The notes: a model not told the origin generated them from the letters alone. A stretch of 64,000 nt of DNA from Trametes villosa (GCA_002964805.2 PUDQ02000010.1:2108001-2172000); one strand, 5' to 3'. Positions 35,430 to 47,285 are shown, numbered from the stretch's first letter. Translations and numbers: made by a program.

Positions 35430-37330
35430 GGCCAGCGCCATATATCGCACCCGGCAGAGCGGCCGCCGGCCACCTACACGTCTGCGGACTGGGTCAGTAC
35501 ATGAATGTTACGACTAACTCGGAGTGTACTTACTGTGGATCTCTGTCGATGCCGACTCCATCGCGAACTCGCAGCACGCCGCGCACAGCTCCGGCGAGCG
35601 CCCTACAACGCGCTCTGTGACGCTCCGTGCCTTGCGCTGGCCTCCGACGTCTTGTGCACGCACACGCGAGTGGCGGCCACCGGCCACTCGGGATCTGCAT
35701 CATCGGTTGGTACACGAACGATGCAGCTGTTGAAGTACTGACCATCAATCGCAGCTCTTCGCCGATCCGCCGTCTGCCGCCCGCGCCCGCGTCTACGCGC
35801 GATGTTGCATCCTCCGCCGCACGCCTTGTATACCCCCAGCCGCCAACTGTCGCGTCTCTGAATCGCGATTTGCGCGCGCCGCCCGGCCAGCTTGCTCACG
35901 CTGTAGTAGGCCGGCGGCTCATCTCGCACTCAACGAGGCGGCCGCTGGCCACCGGCACGTCTGCGAACTTGGTCAGTACACGAAACCTACCGCTAACAGA
36001 AGTACTTACCGCGGATTTCCGCTGATTCCGACTCGCCCGCGAACTCCTCACGAACTCCCCGCCCGCTGCGCGCTGCGAAGCCCGGTGCCTTGTGCGCGTG
36101 TGTGATGGCCGCCGGCTACTTGCTGAGTTACGTTGGTCAGTTCGTCCATTAACGACGCATATTAGTGCAGTACTTACCACTCAGTGCAGCTCGCCGCTAA
36201 CCAGTGACCAGGACCTGCTGTCCGCCACGCGCGCCTGCGTCCACGCCCGGTATTGCGTCCTCTGCTGCTCCGGTGCACGCATCCGGTACGTGGTGCACTC
36301 CGGGCCGCCGACTATCGCCTCTCCGGACTCCCGTGTGCGCGCAATGGCCGCCGGCCGCCTGCACGTCAGTCAAATCGGCCAATGCACAACGGAACTGAGG
36401 AAGTACTGACCGTCTTCCACCCTCGTCGTGGCCATCGTTCTCGCGGAGTCACTGAGCGCAACCGCGCGATTGCGAGCCGTGGTGTATCCTCCCGCGGCAT
36501 GATTGCAGCATCGCTCGCGCCGGTTGGAGTCTTCTGCGACGCAGGATGTGTTGCGTACATGCTGGCCGCCGGCGTCCCGCTCGTCCATGCATGCGGCAGT
36601 CGCCGCTGGCCATCCATGCGCTCTCACGCATCGGCCGATCTCGTCAGCATACAATATTGCAGATGGGGAACTCGCTAACTACTCACCATCTCCTGCGTCC
36701 GCCTTCCTCCTCGCAAGCTCGCAGTTGGCGGGTGCCCTGGTGCTGCGATGTCTGCTCGCGAGCGCGTCCTGCACGACCTCTGCGCTCTCCTGCACGCGCA
36801 AGCTGTCGGCGTCGCCCTCGTGCACGTGCACGTGTGCGACGGCCGCTGGCCTTCGAGGTGTCTGCGGGCTAGGTCAGTGCAGGCGAGCGATACCGGCATG
36901 TCGTGAACTTTGTACTTACCGTCTCTTGTGGGCATGTCCACTCTCGCCTCCATCCTTGGTGTGTGCTTGCGCATCTCGGTATCCTAGCTTGCGGCGTGTT
37001 CATAACCGCCCTCGGAAGGGTTCTTCGTGATGTACGCTGCGGGGCTCCTTGGCGGCCGGATCAGGCGGGCGGGCGATGTGCATAGTAGTCGTCCGTCTTC
37101 CGGGTTCTCTTTCAACTATGCTGACGGCCACCGGCAGCGAAGCGACGTGGACGCGGGGTCATGGCCTGCTTCTCCGGTGGCCATGTGCCTCTTGTTTTGT
37201 CCACCGTTGACGTCCTCGATGTCTGTCTGCGTCAATGTCAATTAGTTGAGCTACTGTACGTTAACGCAAGACACTTACCATCGAGTTGTGCAGTGTCCGT
37301 GCAGGCTCGGAAGCCTCGTGGAGAAGGGGG
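35430..37330 (-). repeat. Tandem array of exon/intron-like modules (170-290 bp)
   Basis: About eight imperfect modules share a GGCCGCCGGCCAC-type block (forward positions near 35460, 35672, 35938, 36107, 36344, 36601, 36838, 37124). Read on the minus strand, each block is preceded by an intron-like 48-58 nt element such as GTAAGTAC...TACTGACC...CGCAG; clear examples lie at 37227-37278 and 36862-36919. Others start GTCAGTACTTC. The supposed exons hold stop codons in all frames in several modules (for example CRWPAAA followed by a stop), so a functional protein is doubtful. This may be a spliced non-coding RNA or a decayed repeat-protein gene. Confidence 0.6.
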
Positions 37331-38277
37331 GAAGAGATGGTGCAGGCGATGAGAAGATCACCCTGGAGGGCATTGCTTCAGGCGGGGAGGGGGGCGGTGG
37401 GAATCACGGCGAGCAGAAGACCTGGACCGCACCTGTGAGTATGTCAGAGAGGTGACAGCCTCGCTTCTGCCTTGAATATATTTCCTAATTTCCGGGGAGA
37501 GCGGCGAACCCGCCTAGCTCTCCCCGCTCAGGGTCCTCCGGCTTCCCATCGCCTCAGTTTGCTTCTCGCATAGCCTGAATCAGTCTGAGTTGGTCTTGAG
37601 AATTAATCGGTGCACCCTGATTGGCCTGTTTCCTCTGCATGCTCTCACATCTCACAGTCGGCAGAGTCTTCTCTGCCCGCATCACTCCGCTCACATCTGC
37701 TGTGCTCATACACTCACACCCTCCATCGGACAAGGCCAGACATCTAGGGCAAGGATGGCTGGGACAAGCAGGATGCCTGCATGGTCCAACCATCCTTTCT
37801 CTGCACGTCTGGCCAAGCATATTGAATTCTAATGCAGGTGAGTCAAGCCCAGATTTATTGCAGACTTGAATCTACCAGAGAGCTAGAAGACTAGTACTGG
37901 GCTGCCGCCCTCGCTGCTTGTGCCGATTCTCTGACTGTTCGCTTCTATGCGCGCCCGCATATGCTTGATCAAATCGCCGCGCACCGGCCTGGAGTGGTGG
38001 GGGGCAAGCGAGTTGAAATAGCCGCCGCGGCGCCCGGCGAGCATCGATCCTGCAGCCAACTCAGCGCTTACTACATCCCAAATACGGAATGTGGTGTGGT
38101 GGTTCGCAGGCGCTGACGCGCCGGCTTGACCCTGCGCTGAGTCGCTGACTTTTGCACCGACCCCCACCTGGCGATCCTCGGAGTCGTCGCGGCGCTGCCT
38201 GAATCGAATTATACGGTGTATACACTAACAGAAATAAGCAGTCTCCTCGGACAACATCGATTCTGCCTGCAGCACAG
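37331..38277. other. Intergenic, no gene recognised
   Basis: This is lower in GC than the flanking array. No ORF here has recognisable content, and no splice-linked exon chain was found. Confidence 0.4.
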
Positions 38278-39083
38278 TCACAACTTGCGATCACTGCTCC
38301 CACCCGCCGCCGTCTCGATCTCCGAGCCCGCCGCCCCGTCATCCGACGAAAATTCGCTTATCTCGTCCTCGGACACCTCCGCGCCGCTCCCTGAAGGCCC
38401 GCCAGACGAGCACGCGCCGAGAGCTCCAGCCGTGAGCGGAAACGCCAACGGCAAGGGCTGCAGCCGAAGGGGCTGCGCCTCGTCCTCATCGTCCGAGTCG
38501 CGCACAAATTTGTCGCTCTTCGGCCCGTCCTTTGGCCGCCGCAGAGGTCCGCCGTCGGGCTTCGTCACCCACCGGTAGCGTGACCGCCCAATGTCGTTCC
38601 GCCCGCCGGACTGCTTCCGGTGGACGAAGTTCTTGCCGGGGGCGACGAGCGTGGGGTCGAGCGCGGCGTTTAGCTTGTCGAGGTCCGTTGCAGGGACGAA
38701 CTTGATCTCGTCCGACTTCCAGAGCGCCAGGAGATCCTCGAGGACGTCGCAGCCTCCGACACTGCTCAGGTTCCGAAACGGAATCCGGTCGGGCCAGCCT
38801 TCAATCTTGAAGCCGTAGAAGATCACGCAGGTCTCGGCGTAGTCCTCGATGGCGTACCACAGGCCGGCGTAAGGGTCGCCAGTGACCCCGCCTTAGCAAA
38901 TGGTAAGTATAGCGGACCTCTGCAGTGAATGCGCGCGTGCTTACCAAACTTGCCATCGATCAGGTCTCGCGCCTCCGTCCGCAGCTTCGTACGCCTGCTC
39001 GGACGCTTCGACGCGGCGGTCCGGGGAGCGGCAGCCGCTGTCGGGTCGGCGTGCACGCGGGAGGCCTTGACGGTCCTCGGCAT
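38278..39083 (-). CDS. Orphan basidiomycete protein, two exons
   Basis: Exon 1 runs from ATG 39083 to 38945 and exon 2 from 38891 to TGA 38278-38280. The 53-nt intron (GTAAGC...CTAAG) keeps the frame, giving 250 aa. The start is basic (SKRPSRRTKLRTEARDLIDG). After the join come GDPYAGLWYAIEDYAETCV and FYGFKIEGWPDRIPFRNLSS, then WKSDEIKFVPATDLDKL. The tail is acidic and Ser/Gly-rich (DSDDEDEAQ). The F-x-I-x-GWPDxIPF pattern is one I associate with repetitive, transposon-adjacent hypothetical proteins of Agaricomycetes, but I cannot assign a function. Its position between two repeat arrays supports a mobile-element connection; that link is an inference. Confidence 0.6.
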
Positions 39084-42000
39084 AGGGCGGTGGGCGGTGG
39101 GACGACACGGATCGGGGGATGTGCAGAGGATGAGGACGGCGGATAGCGGGGGACGTTGCGGTACGCTCTTATTTCCCTCGCTGGCTCTTTATACCCCGCG
39201 CGCGTCTGCTACTCACTCTACACGTTGGGACAGCCTGCGTGTTTGCGTACAGCAAGTCGATCGCCGTTCGAACGGTCTCCAGCGCAAGCGGTGCCACTAA
39301 GGTGCCACATGCCGCGAGCAGCTCCGCGAGTCAAGCCGCACGGCCGGTAAGTGCCAGTCTCAGCTCAGACACCTTACTCGTTCACACAATCTCCCAGCAG
39401 CGGACTACAACGCGGCGCACCGAGTCGCTGTGCCGCGCATACACAATCCGGCGCTGGTGCGACTGCACCCGAGTCCCTCGATCGAACAGCGGACCATGCC
39501 AGGGTGCCCGTACGTTTCATGTTCTTGGCGTGCACTGCGCTGCTCACGCAATAGTCTACAGGGTCGCAAAGCGGCTGGACTCGGAGCGGCCACACCGAGC
39601 TACACGCGCAAGTAGCACCTCCCAGTGCGCGGTACCGTGCACCCCGCGCTCATCTACTGCAGTTGCGCACGCGCAGAGCGAGTATAAGTCCATCGCACGA
39701 TTATAGTACTACTATACTACTACGCACGAGCAGGAGAACACGCCGTGCAATGGTACACACGACTCGGAGCAAGGCCGCCATCTGCCCGCTACGGCCGTTG
39801 AGAACGAGGGCGGTGTTCTGGATTGGCGGCAACATATCATGACGTCGGCTGGCGCATATTGAGCAGGGCTGGACGCGAGGCGGCACGGTGATCGCGCCGC
39901 AGAGCGCCGTTGCGAACTGGAATTGTCAGATCACGAAGGCCCCGGTGCGTCGACTGTCTGAGTCCGGCTCGCGCAGATTCGCTTCGGGTCGAAGTTCGCG
40001 TTGCGAGCCTGAAGTTCGCGCTTGCGGAGCATATGCGCCGAGTCGCCCAATGTCGGCGGATGCTAATGAACGTCTTCAGGCAATTCGAGGGGACTACTAG
40101 GGACCTGTGCAACGCAGGGAACTCACGAAGCGGCTCAGATTCCTGCGGGGGGCGCGCCGCTTCCTTGCACACGTCGTTAGAGCCGAAATACGGAATCTGC
40201 GCCTTGTATGTTCACGACTTCGCGCACCGCCGAAGACGTCGGCCACCAGGAGAACCTCGCACGTGGTGATGTGCAGGACATGCCGTCCGAGGTATGCGAA
40301 GTGTTTCATGAGTTGTATCATTCACGGTGCTCTGCCGGAGAGCGCGCGGATGCGTTAATGGGAAGCAGATGCGGCCTGAGAATCTGCACGCACGGTATCG
40401 CGAACCCGACAGAAAGATTGAGAAATAATTTGGCAGATTCGGAGACAGGAACGAGTGGCGTACATACGGCTTGGCGTCCCTGTTCGCGCTCGACCGTCCC
40501 GGCGAGTGTCGATCGGTAGTATGGGATGCGGGCGCGGAGACCACTGGCACCGGATCTACTGCGTTAGTGGCGCACCCACGCAAGTGCTCCCGGGGTTGCT
40601 TCGTGCATCCCGTGTTCCGCACCGCGCTGAGGAAGTCGTTCCGGTCACGGGCCTGGCGGTGGTTTGCCCATCGCGTATGCCGACCGTCCATGTCCTCGCG
40701 AGTCGCGAAAGCTCCGCGGGGCGAGGTCCGGGCACAGTGATTGCTGTCACGGTGCAGTTCCGCTTGTGGGGGTATCCTGTATCAGGACACCGGCGGCCCT
40801 GGCGCACACAAACCGTCGTGCTCAGTCGCTCTCAGTCCTCTGCACTCGCCCTCGAAAATCAAGCATGACACAGACCCGGAAACCCGGCGCCGCCGTTCAA
40901 AAACGGCAGCGTGGACATGAAACAAACACTTGATGGCGGGCACTACACGAAAATACATGACAGGCCTCGACCGAGCGCGCATCTTCGCGTCAGACGGCTG
41001 CTTTACCGATCGCAACCCAGGACTCGGAGTAGGGCGCGGGACGGCAAGTGGATACGCAAGCTTGCGAAAGCGGGATGTTCCCAGAACTCGGGGCGGCGGA
41101 GATGCCCCAAACGAAACAATACCCGAGCAAGACAGACCGCGGGCAGCGAGTCCCTTGCATGCCCGCAGCCCGTCGCACCTGTGCCGCTGTCCGGCGGGCG
41201 GTGCTCGCTGAACAACGGCCTGAATGGTTAGTACGTACGTTCGCGTCAACGGAAGTACTTGGCGCACCGGTACGGGGGCCTCGCGGTCGACGGGCGACGG
41301 GTGACGGGAGACGAGTAGTGGGTGGTGCAATACCCGAAAGGAAGCGGTGTTCGCGCCACAACCGCGGGGCTTTCATTGTGGACGGGCTTCGTCTCGGGCG
41401 TGCACACGGGGAGCGCAGGCGCGAGGGTGAAGCCGCAGTGCAGGCCCACTACTGGCGACCATTCGCCTCCTTCCGTCGCCCACGGTTCTGTGCAGACGAC
41501 AAGCTGCTGTCCGTCTCGCTGCGTAGAGAGTGTCCGTACTCGTTTCTGTATTGTAGGAACCACCGCCGGCACCGACACCGCGCAAACGGTCTGTCCGCTC
41601 GACGAGAGGTGTGTATTCCGATAGGGAGATCCCTGCTACCGTACATGGTGAGTCCCGTAAGCGGCTCCATGGCGCGATCACACACCCGCTGCACACCTCC
41701 GCGGCGTCCGCCTCCAGCCCTTGCTCAGCGAGTAGAAACATACCTCACCCGCACCCCAGACAGATGCAAACGGGGACGCAGCGGCGGCGCGGGGTCGCAC
41801 GACGGTGTGTGCTTGATGTAAATCCGCCGACTGTCTCGAGTCGGATGCCGAGTCTCGTCCGTCGGTGCGGCGCGGACGCTCAGAGGCGGCAGGCCCTCCG
41901 TGGCGCCCTCCAGTCGAGGGGCTGACGGAAGCGGCGGCGCACGGCATACAGCGCGGCGGCTAGGAGGAGTGGGTCCGGGGCGCCGCACAGCTTCGTGATT

Positions 42001-42690
42001 CGACACTCCGGCTGTGCGGTGTCGCTTCGAGCCCGGAAGTTCAGCGCACAGGCGTGATGCACGGGCGCGTGCGCGTGACACACACCTGGCGTGGCGTGTC
42101 GTGGCACGGCGGAGACGGAGAGCCTGGGCGAGGGAGACGGCGGCGGCTCGGGCGTCGGAGGAGAGCGCGAGATGCGGGTGGGGGAGCGAGCGGTGGTCCG
42201 TGCGGCCGCAGATGCGCATAAAGCACGCAGCAGCCGGAGCGGAGGGCAGTCGTGCCCCTCTGCCCTCCTCCGATGTTCAGCCCGCCGCCTGGTCGCCCGC
42301 TCACGCCCATCCGGCTCGTGCCGCTCCCAGGAACCTATCGTGTGGTGAGCAACCGTGCGCACTCGTATGGTATCCCCACTCACCTCATTGCGCAGAAGCT
42401 CGGCGGCGTGTCCCCGACCGTCCATCCGTCCGTCCTCCCGCCCTGTTCGTACCTCGCCACGGGTGCGCACGGCGCGGCTCGGTCGGTGGTGATCGACAGA
42501 CGCAGAACGCGATCTGCCTCGGCGCAGGGCTAGACATCGTCCGCCGACGCGCCTCGTCCTCGCAGCAGCGTCTATGGAGCCCCTACTTACACACAGTAGC
42601 ACGTAGCGCAGACGCCACGCGCCGTGCGCACCGCTGGCGGCCGCGGTGGTTCGTTCCGGCTGCGAGGCAGCGGGCCTGAGAACGCGCCCT
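39084..42690. other. Gene-poor GC-rich interval between arrays
   Basis: No domain is recognised on either strand. Isolated intron-like elements are visible, such as plus-strand GTAAGTGCC...CAGCAG at about 39347-39404, and a minus-strand GTACTTCC...TACTAACCATTCAG at about 41226-41264 that resembles the introns of the 35-37 kb array. These suggest remnants of spliced transcripts. Confidence 0.4.
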
Positions 42691-42996
42691 CGCCTCGTAT
42701 CCGATTTTCGAACCGCCCGGGCGCGCTCGACTCGTATCTTCACGCCCCGTACATCGTACATAGTCGCACGGGCTCCGTACACGGCGCCGGCGGCTGTCAC
42801 GTCAGGTGCGAGGGCTGCGGGCGGGCGCATCGCGCTCGAAAACGCGCACCCCACCTTGAACGCAATTTCCAAACCGCCCCGGCGCGCTGTATTACAGCAC
42901 GAGGCGTTAGCACAAGTGCACGGGCACGCCCGTGCCAACTGGCGCGGCCGTCGGGCGCCAGGGCGAGCCGTGACAGCCGTCCCCGCGCCAGCGCAC

Positions 42997-44228
42997 ATGA
43001 AATCGCCCAAACCGACCTAATTTTTTTGTCCTCTGACGGCGCTGATACTCGCAGCGCTGGCGCCCCCTGGTGCAAAGAGCCCCGCGATCGTGTTTGTGCG
43101 CGCATGCGGGGCGCGCTGCGAGCCGGGCGCGGCGTTTTGGGGGCGTTCGCGGCCGGATCGACGGACAGTGCGTGAAAAATCGCCCACGCGCGCTGTCCGG
43201 GAGCGGGAGATGGCTGGGGAAGTGCACGGGAGCGTTCGTGCGGGGCTTCGCGACGAACGGGTGCGGGACGGCGCGGCGGCGGGGGCGACGTCCTGGACGC
43301 GCCCATGAAATTGCGCGAAACGACGCGAAAATTTTCTCGTCGGATCGCTCTGAAACTTGCAGGGTGTACGCAAAATGGTTTATGGAAGCGGGCCGTCGTA
43401 TTTGCGAGTGCGTGCGGGACGCACCGCGAGCGGGGCGCGACATTCTTGAGCTCGTTCGCGGCCGCCGCCCGCACCCCGCCCTCCGAACCGCACGCACACA
43501 TTCCCCCACGACAGTATATGATAAGGGAAGCACTCACCGGCGCGCATGCAAAGTTTCGCGCCCGCCGGGCAAGGGGCCGCGCGGGAACGCACATGCCGCT
43601 CTGCCGCGCCCCATGAAATCGCCCGAAACGACTTGAAGTTTTTCTCGTCGGACCGCGCTGAAACTTGCTGGGTAGATGCCGCGGTGCTCATGAAAGCCCG
43701 CCGTCGTGTTTGCGAGCGCGTCCGGAACGCGCTGCGAGCGGGCCGCGGTGTTCTTGGGCTCGTTCGCAGCCGCCGGCCACACCCCACCCTCCGAACCGCC
43801 CGCACGCATTCCCCCGCGGCAGAAAACGATAGGGGAGGTACTCACCAGCTTGCATGCCGATTTGCGCGATAGCTGGGCGAGGGACGGCGCGGGGACGGGC
43901 AGTTCGCTCGCCCGCGACCCATGAAATTGCGGAAAATCGGCGACATTTTTTCGGCGCCGATCGCGCTGGGACGCGCTGGGTGTATGCTCGGGGGTTCATG
44001 GGAGCCACGCGTCGGATTTGCGAGCCGGGACGCGCTCGAGGACAAGCGCGGGGACGTGGTTTGTCGGCGGGGGAGGCCGGTGGCGGGGCGCCGTGCAGCA
44101 CGGGGACCGCGCCGGGGACGCTTCTGCGCAGTTGTGGGGGAGCAGTGCGGGGTGCGGAGTGTGTGTAGCACGCGTCTAGGGGCGGGGGTCGGCCGTCGTG
44201 CGCGTCGGGAGGGCGAGGACGGGCGGAC
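42997..44228. repeat. Tandem array with exact 308-bp period
   Basis: The landmark ATGAAAT(T/C)GC occurs at 42997, 43305, 43613 and 43921, spaced exactly 308 bp apart. Units 2 and 3 are the most alike, sharing GTCGTCGGA/CTCGTCGGA and CTGAAACTTGC. They also share TTTGCGAG(T/C)GCGT and CTCCGAACCGC followed by CGCACGCA-type runs and a CACTCACC or TACTCACC string (a minus-strand GTGAGT donor). Units 1 and 4 are more divergent. On the minus strand units 2 and 3 code similar peptides (HALANTTARFHKP and DALANTTAGFHEH), but the frame is not shared by all units. No known protein is seen. Confidence 0.75.
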
Positions 44229-45224
44229 TGTGAAGTGCACGCCGTGAGCGCGATTCGCGCTCCAAGGTGCTGGGAACTTACCTAAAGCTGCACTACATTC
44301 TGTAGCAACTTTCTGCACAATACATGAAGGCGAGACGGTGACAGGGCGAGAGGAAGGCGGCGGAGAAGTGGCCGGCGGCCAGGCGCCGTTCCCGGCGGAC
44401 GACGTCGGCGGCGCCTTTGCGCCTGCACCAGCGCCATCGTCCGAGGGCGACGTACGTCCGCCAAGCGTCGAGAACGCGGGGCGGGCGCGCAAACGCAGGG
44501 GTTTGGGCGTTCTCCGGGGCAGGGTGTAAAGACTGTCTCCTCGGGCTCGCGGAACGCGGTCTTGAGGGCGGGTTTCGGCGGAGGCGCATACAGCCGGCGT
44601 GCACTGTGAGCGTGCACGCTGCCAGGGGCGTGCGCGGGCAACTGGGAGGCGGGCGTTCGCGGATTAGTGCGTGGGGCGGCTGTAATCGTGCACTGGTGAG
44701 CGCATTTCGCACCGGCACAGGCTAGAAACTCACCGGGATGTCTACCAGGACGCCCTCGACCGCGCACTACACGCCGCACGCCGCGCAACCACGGGAGGAA
44801 GCGGGAGTATGTGCTTGAGCACCGGCGCCGTCCCGGGCGGAGGCCTTGTCGGGCGGCCTTGGGATTTGGCAGGCGCCGTTGTGTAGCATATTCGACCTTG
44901 CCCTGGAAGTTTGGCGAGGGGGCGTCGAGAACAACGGCGGGTGCGCGAGGAGCACGCTGTGCGAGGGGGCGCCGACCGCCATTCGCAGCGCGCAGAGCAG
45001 CTCGAACGCGAGCGAGCGAGAGTGCGAGCAGTGGAGAGACGAGAGGGCAGCGAGAGCAGGGATGAGCACGGGCAGCCAAGGGACAAGCGAGGCGAGTCGC
45101 GAGAGGAGCGGCCAAGAGGCGAGAGAGAGGCGAGAGGCAGATCGCATATTTGCGCGCGATCGGGCGCGTGACGTCATGGCAAGTGCTCTGAGGTCATCAG
45201 CATTCGCATCCTCCCGGACAATCA
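44229..45224. other. GC-rich interval, no gene recognised
   Basis: Minus-strand donor-like strings (CTTACC at about 44278, CTCACC at about 44729) continue the spacing style of the 308-bp array, but I find no coding content. Both-strand ORFs here look like composition artefacts. Confidence 0.4.
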
Positions 45225-45229
45225 CTTAC

Positions 45230-45246
45230 GAGATGTATCTGAAGAA
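45230..45246 (-). pseudogene. Stray XRN1 exon 3 relic
   Basis: The 17-nt XRN1 micro-exon (codes FFRYIS in the parent) is preserved exactly, with an upstream GTGCAG acceptor and a GTAAGT donor in place of the parental GTGAGT. No other XRN1 exons are nearby. It marks one edge of the duplicated block and could still be spliced into a minus-strand transcript. Confidence 0.8.
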
Positions 45247-45733
45247 CTGCACCACGCTCAGTAGGTCGTGTCTGGCGGGGTGCGGTCCAGGAGACCGTCG
45301 GTTGTGGGAGGAGGAAGAGGATGTCGCTGTGGCCTCGAGGACGAAGCGCCAACCAGACCGGTCGATCCCAGTTAGGCAAGCGCCCATATATGACTTTCCC
45401 GCCTCGAGGCTACCAACCGCCCGCTTGCACTGATGTCATCAAGGTTCGCTTCCTCGCGCACAGTCACTCCTGATCATTGATTACTGAGTCGAGGCGAAAT
45501 CAAGGGTGGCCACGAGATACATCGCAGTGTCAAAAAGTCACAGTGAGATTAAACCGTGTATTGAACTGCCGTATTCTCGCCTCGGGCACTGAAATACGGA
45601 GACATACATTCCGAGGGAAACCAACGGTGTGATTCCCCTGCAGGATATTGGCACAGGGATTTCATCGAAGGGAAGGCTGTCCATCAAGATAAATACTACA
45701 GCATTGAGCGTGTACAACATTGAGCCTTCCATA

Positions 45734-46802
45734 CTACGCCTGGAAATCCTCGGCTTCGGTGTGCTTGACCAACACTGACATCGGGAAGCTCCCCTCATAC
45801 GGAGGGGGCGACTTGATAGGTCCCGAACCTGCGACCTCGTATTTGAGCGCTTCGTAGATTCCAACCTTGATCGTGAGTCAGTAACAAACACTACCACTCT
45901 GTTGGAGCGACATTGATTCGTACGTTCTTGGGCCCAATGGTCTCCAAGACCGACGATACTCGAGCGGCATGCGCCTGGATTATGCGATGTAATTCAGTAA
46001 TCCCTCCGGAGGCCAGGGCGACCGTGTATGCGAACTTGCCTTGGCGTCTCCGTACCGCGTGAGGGCTTTCGCCGCACCCTTCCTCTGATGTTCTGGGGTG
46101 ACACCAATCAGCTGGAGGTGATAGCCTGCCAACTTAACGCCAGGCCCCAAGGCCTTCTCGACGAGTACATCGTAGTCCGCAAGGAACTGAACGTTTTTAT
46201 GTTAGCTTGTTCTCCTAAGAAGCCGGAGACGATGCGAACCGTAGTCCACCAGTCCCGGTACTGAGCGGGTAGGCCCTCCATGGTCTGATCCCATCCCTCT
46301 TTACGTTGAGCCTCACTGTGGCGCCTGATGAGGCGCGACCTCAAGGCTGGTCGGTGCTACGAAGGAACTCACGACGAGAGGAATTTCTGCCCGGGACCGA
46401 ACCTATCAACGGATGAGCAACGCCACCGGACGCGAAGAGAAATATAAGTGCGTACCAAAGCGCCACCCCTACTGGGCCTACGTCCGGAAGCTCGGCGACA
46501 TGAATTTCGCCCTCCCCGCCGTTGACAAGCGCCGTCTTGAGGTGTGCGAGGATGAAGGGTTCTTGCAGGCTCTTATCTCCCCCAAGTGCACTGCCGAAGT
46601 ATTCTGGGCTGGGCATTAGACACACGTCGCGGCCGTACAATCAAGGAGTATACGCACCGTAACCGAAGGCTTCTGCGAGAATCTTAGAGTACTGGTTGAG
46701 CTCAGCCTCTATCGCGGTCTCGTGAGCAACGCAGTTACACCGGGAAAATACATGAAGGGATATACCTGAGGGGGCGGTCACTTCACGAACGATAACAGAC
46801 AT
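45734..46802 (-). CDS. GNAT-family N-acetyltransferase, copy B
   Basis: Start ATG 46802, stop TAG 45734-45736, same length and exon layout as copy A (offset 12,237 bp). The checked splice sites and the HQRKGAA acetyl-CoA loop are kept. Substitutions are few, for example Ile to Thr in the strand before the loop (GVTPEHQRKG in place of GVIPE). I see no frameshift or stop in the exons I traced, so both copies look functional. Downstream of it, where copy A has XRN1, there is only the truncated XRN1 promoter region and the exon 3 relic. This supports copy A being the original site. Confidence 0.8.
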
Positions 46803-47285
46803 GATAGAGGTGAGAGTTCTTTAGCGGCAAAGTGGACTATACCCGGCGTGTGGCAGACGAGTATAAGTACACAACCCACTGAGACGGGCTAGAGCCGGCG
46901 ACGCTCGACCCGGAGAAACACCAAGAGCGGGTCCCAGCGCCGACATACATGATAATCAGCGCGGATGATCACCGCCTTGCAAATACTCGCATGGGCGCAC
47001 ACAAGCACCGCCAGGGCGGACGGCATTGCATACAGGGCGCGCCGTCGACGCTCGCCGAGCTGTCCCCGGTGGTGGACCTGGATTGTCTGTATCCGTGCGC
47101 AGGATGCAGCGTTGTTCACGGAGAGGCACGCGCAATGGACGGTATGTGGCATAGCTGCTGACGCAACACTGTACAGGAGCGATCGCTACGGGGGCGCGAT
47201 GCGACTTGTTGTGACGGGGATGTCGGACGCTGCCACCCATCCAAATATTGCCAATACCTCAGCAAGTTCGTGCCTGCTTGTTCAG

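Larger units (their letters stand above)
45225..47285. repeat. Segmental duplication, copy B
   Basis: This is the direct copy of 32852-35012. It begins around a relic of XRN1 exon 3 and lacks about 138 bp that hold XRN1 exons 1-2 in copy A. It includes a full GNAT gene and its upstream flank. Similarity fades near 47285 in the CCTCAGCAAGTTC segment. Confidence 0.93.

Noticed and set aside
41880..43010. 376-codon minus-strand ORF
   Set aside because: Low-complexity Arg/Ala-rich translation that runs into the 308-bp array and is not maintained between units.
42797..43594. 265-codon minus-strand ORF over the 308-bp array as a repeat protein
   Set aside because: 308 is not divisible by three and the similar peptides fall in different frames, so a continuous repeat protein is unlikely.
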